Shown in pieces: positions 62,401-64,000 of a stretch of DNA of 64,000 nucleotides (within the stretch, counting starts at the first letter, position 1; every line of letters starts with the position of its first letter). Position numbers and translations under genes: made by a program. This stretch comes from an uncultured Collinsella sp. GTDB lineage: Bacteria > Actinomycetota > Coriobacteriia > Coriobacteriales > Coriobacteriaceae. The DNA lies in contig UQLD01000013.1 of assembly GCA_900541855.1 (NCBI GenBank), forward strand, positions 6,399 through 70,398. Reading direction: 5' to 3'. Below the pieces are notes generated by a model. That model saw only the letters and a list, made by a program, of their open reading frames with translations, was not told the DNA's origin and ran no database searches.

Positions 62401-62657
62401 CCGATGCGGTTGTTGCGATAAGCATCCCAATCGCGATCACGGAAGTCCTTGGTCGAAATGCCATCGATGAGCAGGTCGCCAGAATCAAAGTGATCGAGTC
62501 CGCCAATAACGTTGAGCATCGTAGTTTTGCCCGACCCCGAAGGGCCCAGAATGGCCACGAACTCGTTATCGCGAAAAGCCAGGCTCACGTTATCGAGCGC
62601 CACCTGCGTAAACGACTGCGTGACGTACCTTTTGCAAATACCTTTGAGCTCCAGCAT
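59406..62657 (-). CDS. MacB-like ABC transporter, ATPase fused to FtsX-type permease
   Basis: 1083 residues. ATPase at 1-230 (Walker A GPSGSGKT, LSGGQMQRVAIARAL, Walker B VLADEPTGALDS). First membrane helix near 265, then an unusually long extracytoplasmic part (about 300-930) with GG/D-rich stretches (DLSGLDIDLSGVGKDIDFSD) and helical segments (residues about 760-830 rich in Gln and Ala). Three C-terminal helices (about 950-1075) form the FtsX domain. Fused MacB-type exporters move peptides or act in mechanotransmission. Start 62657 chosen. Confidence 0.9.
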   Translation of the reverse strand: MLELKGICKRYVTQSFTQVALDNVSLAFRDNEFVAILGPSGSGKTTMLNVIGGLDHFDSGDLLIDGISTKDFRDRDWDAYRNNRIGFVFQSYNLILHQTILENVELALTLTGVGHAERRQRAREALEAVGLGEHVNKRPSQLSGGQMQRVAIARALINDPEIVLADEPTGALDSTTSVQVMDLLKDVARDRLVIMVTHNPELAYKYATRIVNLADGKITDDSDPFDVAKAARREAKPTRKTSMSFVTALGLSARNLMTKKGRTAMTAFAGSIGIIGIAAILALSNGVNDYIQKVEEDTLSSYPLTISKQDYDLSSMMGGHGTTDGEASNGEDLSGGTGGKAKGTDKIPVVTAVKDMFASVKSNDMTSFKAWLDAGGDGIDKEVNAIQYGYGVTPVVYHAGKGDEKPVRLVPNAMTEAMSGGASSAATVSMDSMGGSVFNEMIDDQSLLDSQYDVVAGHWPTSANEAVMVLSSRGTVGDYTLYSIGALDINELNDLVNNAMTADGKIEAPETGADFTYDDALSTTFKVLSPADAYRKNDETGMWTDMSGDADFMAAKVADGIDVHIVGVVRPNETANASALSPGIAYTHALTRQLMERAADSQIVQEQLAHPETDVFTGKTFDELQGEAKQGVDLGSMFSVDEAALKSAFSFDVFALSGAASGMDFSGIDLSGLDIDLSGVGKDIDFSDIMAKAPTPDFSGVFDGLELTPEQMQQMGTLANQLFEGFMQSEQFKALTPGDLKDASKLAAAFSAYLENDAAAQQCLAQLKALGGDALAERLQQAMTDYVQKQLALYLQQAMDQVMNAISDQIATTVSSQLKAGAAGLVDQMAAQVPASFANLSSAMHVDASAFAHAIHFNMDAEDLSSLMMSYAKASKLTYDNNLTTLGYADEADPISVKIFPRDFEAKERVLDHIDAYNKQVKAAGHDEQAISYTDYMGIIMGSVTDIVNTISLVLIAFVSISLVVSSIMIGIITYISVLERKKEIGILRAIGASKRNVANVFNAETFIEGLIAGAFAIVVVVLVSFPVNAWALAAKQVPNLMSLPVQDALVLIAISVLLTVVAGLLPARSASKKDPVEALRSE

Positions 62658-62807
62658 GGACGGCAACCTCTCCCACGCGGGTACCCCGCCCGCTCTCCCC
62701 CGCCGTTCGTATCCGACGCGTTTGTCCTACTCTATCCCCATTTTTTGCCGGCGCCAGTGAGGAATGTAGGGAACCGCATCAAAAAACGAACGGGGCGGCG
62801 CCCAAAA

Positions 62808-62829
62808 AAGAGGTCCCGAGCGGGACCTC
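62808..62829 (-). terminator. Terminator after the TlpA gene
   Basis: On the minus strand AGAGGTCCC-gctc-GGGACCTCT followed by TTTTT. Strong intrinsic terminator. Confidence 0.92.
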
Positions 62830-62909
62830 TATATGGTGGAGCTTATCTTGAAAGGTAGTGAACTACTTCGCACAGTGGCGCACGATCCTCGCTATGCTTT
62901 ACGCATTTT

Positions 62910-63881
62910 TTACTGCTCGCTATTCGCAATCGCCTGGTCGATAAGCTTGTCGAGTGCTGCGCGCTGCTCGGCGGAGCTGATGGCTCCCACGATTGGATCC
63001 CCTACGATGTTGCCATTCTGATCGATGACATACGTTGTCGGGAACGAGAACAAATTTGACGTAAACTTACCGGCCTCGCTATCCGACTTGAACCAGATGT
63101 TCTTATATGTCACGCCCTTCTTGCTCAGCACGTCCTTGGCATCTGCAATCTCGCCCTTGTTGCCATCGAGCGTAAAGGAATTGACGCCCACGACCTGGCC
63201 GCCCTTCTCGGCAAGCTCCTGATTCAGGTCCTCAAGGTCGCCCAACTCACCCACGCACGGCTTGCAAGTGGTGAACCAGAAGTTCATGACGGTGACCTTG
63301 TTCTTAGAGAACAGCTCGTCGCTGTTCACGTCGTTGCCATCCAGGTCCTTGCCCGTAAAGCTGGGGAACTTCGTCGCCTCGCTCGAAGCATTGGCACCGG
63401 CCGTCATGCCAGCGGTCGAAGCGTCGACGCTCTCGCCTGCGCTCGGCGTGCTTCCACAGCCGGGGAACTCCTTCTCCAGGCTCTCGAGCTTGTCCTCGAT
63501 CTCCTTGATCTGCTGTGCACCGGCCTTGAGTGTCTTAAGCTCATCCGCCGTGAACTTATCCTTGGCGCCGTCGATGGTCTTGAGCAGAAAATCGCCGTAA
63601 TTGCTGCCATCCTCAATCATTGCCGAGTCTTTATTTGCCGCATTGAATACCTTTTCCCACAGCGCGTTATCACTCGAAATAATCTCGTTCTCCTTCTGCA
63701 TGAGCTTCGCATACAGCTCGGCGGCCTCGTCGGCATTGGCCGGCTTCTGCGCAGTGAGTTCTGCGATCTTAGGATCGGAGCTCGCAGATTCGTTCGCATT
63801 GCCACCGGGCGCCGAACATGCCACAAGGCACAAGGCCAATACCGGCACCATAAACAGGGCCGCAATCTTAGAAAGCTTCAT
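62910..63881 (-). CDS. TlpA-like thioredoxin lipoprotein
   Basis: 323 residues. Signal peptide with lipobox LVAC (Cys near 22), so it is anchored outside the membrane. A helical Glu/Lys-rich region (35-130) precedes a TlpA/ResA-like thioredoxin domain (about 175-320) with FWFTTCKPCVGELGDLE (CxxC) and a cis-Pro FPTTYVI. It should reduce or shuttle disulfides on exported proteins. Start 63881 has GGAGGA 6 nt upstream. Downstream of a 4Fe-4S protein gene on the same strand, 29 nt apart. Confidence 0.9.
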   Translation of the reverse strand: MKLSKIAALFMVPVLALCLVACSAPGGNANESASSDPKIAELTAQKPANADEAAELYAKLMQKENEIISSDNALWEKVFNAANKDSAMIEDGSNYGDFLLKTIDGAKDKFTADELKTLKAGAQQIKEIEDKLESLEKEFPGCGSTPSAGESVDASTAGMTAGANASSEATKFPSFTGKDLDGNDVNSDELFSKNKVTVMNFWFTTCKPCVGELGDLEDLNQELAEKGGQVVGVNSFTLDGNKGEIADAKDVLSKKGVTYKNIWFKSDSEAGKFTSNLFSFPTTYVIDQNGNIVGDPIVGAISSAEQRAALDKLIDQAIANSEQ

Positions 63882-63910
63882 GGTCATTCCTCCGTTTTGT
63901 CGAAGCTTGT

Positions 63911-64000
63911 TTACTTTTTATCGGCGGTCAAGGGAAGCTTTTCCGCCGACACATCCAGGCCATAGCGATAGCTGATGGCATCGACAGGACAGGCCCCGAT
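63911..64000 (-). CDS. 4Fe-4S binding protein, C-terminal part
   Basis: The window holds the last 29 codons: IGACPVDAISYRYGLDVSAE, then KLPLTADKK and stop. CPVDAI is the end of a ferredoxin-type cluster motif (CxxxCPxxAI). With the TlpA lipoprotein downstream it suggests a membrane polyferredoxin (CcdA/NapH-like) feeding electrons outward; that is inference. The rest of the gene lies beyond the window. Confidence 0.75.
   Translation of the reverse strand: MGACPVDAISYRYGLDVSAEKLPLTADKK

Overview
The window is a GC-rich, densely packed bacterial chromosome segment with AGGAGG-type ribosome binding sites, many GTG starts and intrinsic terminators. Gene content suggests a gut-dwelling Coriobacteriia member, most like Collinsella: a choloylglycine/penicillin amidase family hydrolase, an ATP-driven Kup, a TetM-like GTPase, many LysR regulators and a secreted TlpA/ferredoxin redox pair. 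The genus call is inference; no rRNA or species marker is present.

Layout. 1-14 kb: a partial HTH-aminotransferase fusion with its own operator, a divergent LysR/EamA pair, kup, a bile-salt/penicillin amidase, a deformylase-like protein lacking its catalytic Glu, a purine permease, an esterase, a MetE-like enzyme with a LysR gene, a HAD phosphatase, and a TPP-riboswitch operon (thiM, thiamine-binding protein, thiE). 14-20 kb: patatin, an EAL-domain remnant, a GGDEF-PAS-GGDEF protein, flavin reductase, ArsC-like protein, CobW GTPase and trmL. 20-30 kb: two paralogous AAA ATPases flanking a short UvrA, a TetM-like GTPase, a likely structured RNA, GNAT, RsmJ and small proteins. 30-38.7 kb: RlmA-like methyltransferase, MATE, a second LysR/EamA pair, ung, SDR, VUT transporter and prfC.

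38.8-39.1 kb is a non-coding array of four 57-nt hairpins with conserved arms and variable 25-nt loops. It is followed by a GntR/ABC operon, a ClC-type channel, a LOG protein, a K+ channel, a large hybrid sensor kinase with two periplasmic binding modules, a Nim-like flavoprotein, MalY, TrmO, an XRE-zinc ribbon-TipAS fusion and a glutaredoxin.

50.7-53.3 kb is an accessory-looking stretch: a lower-GC island of about 1 kb between two 72-bp palindromic direct repeats, carrying a 243-bp inverted-repeat element and an orphan antitoxin-like gene, then dus and a second 181-bp inverted-repeat element. 53.3-59.4 kb is an agmatine catabolism locus: MFS transporter, divergent carbamoyltransferase, agmatine deiminase, TetR, and a second paralogous MFS transporter. 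A shared TACC-N4-GGTA palindrome in two promoters links these genes. The window closes with a MacB-like ABC transporter fusion, a TlpA lipoprotein and the tail of a 4Fe-4S protein.

Dispersed palindromes with a CTGTCCC core sit directly at gene ends throughout and probably act as terminators.
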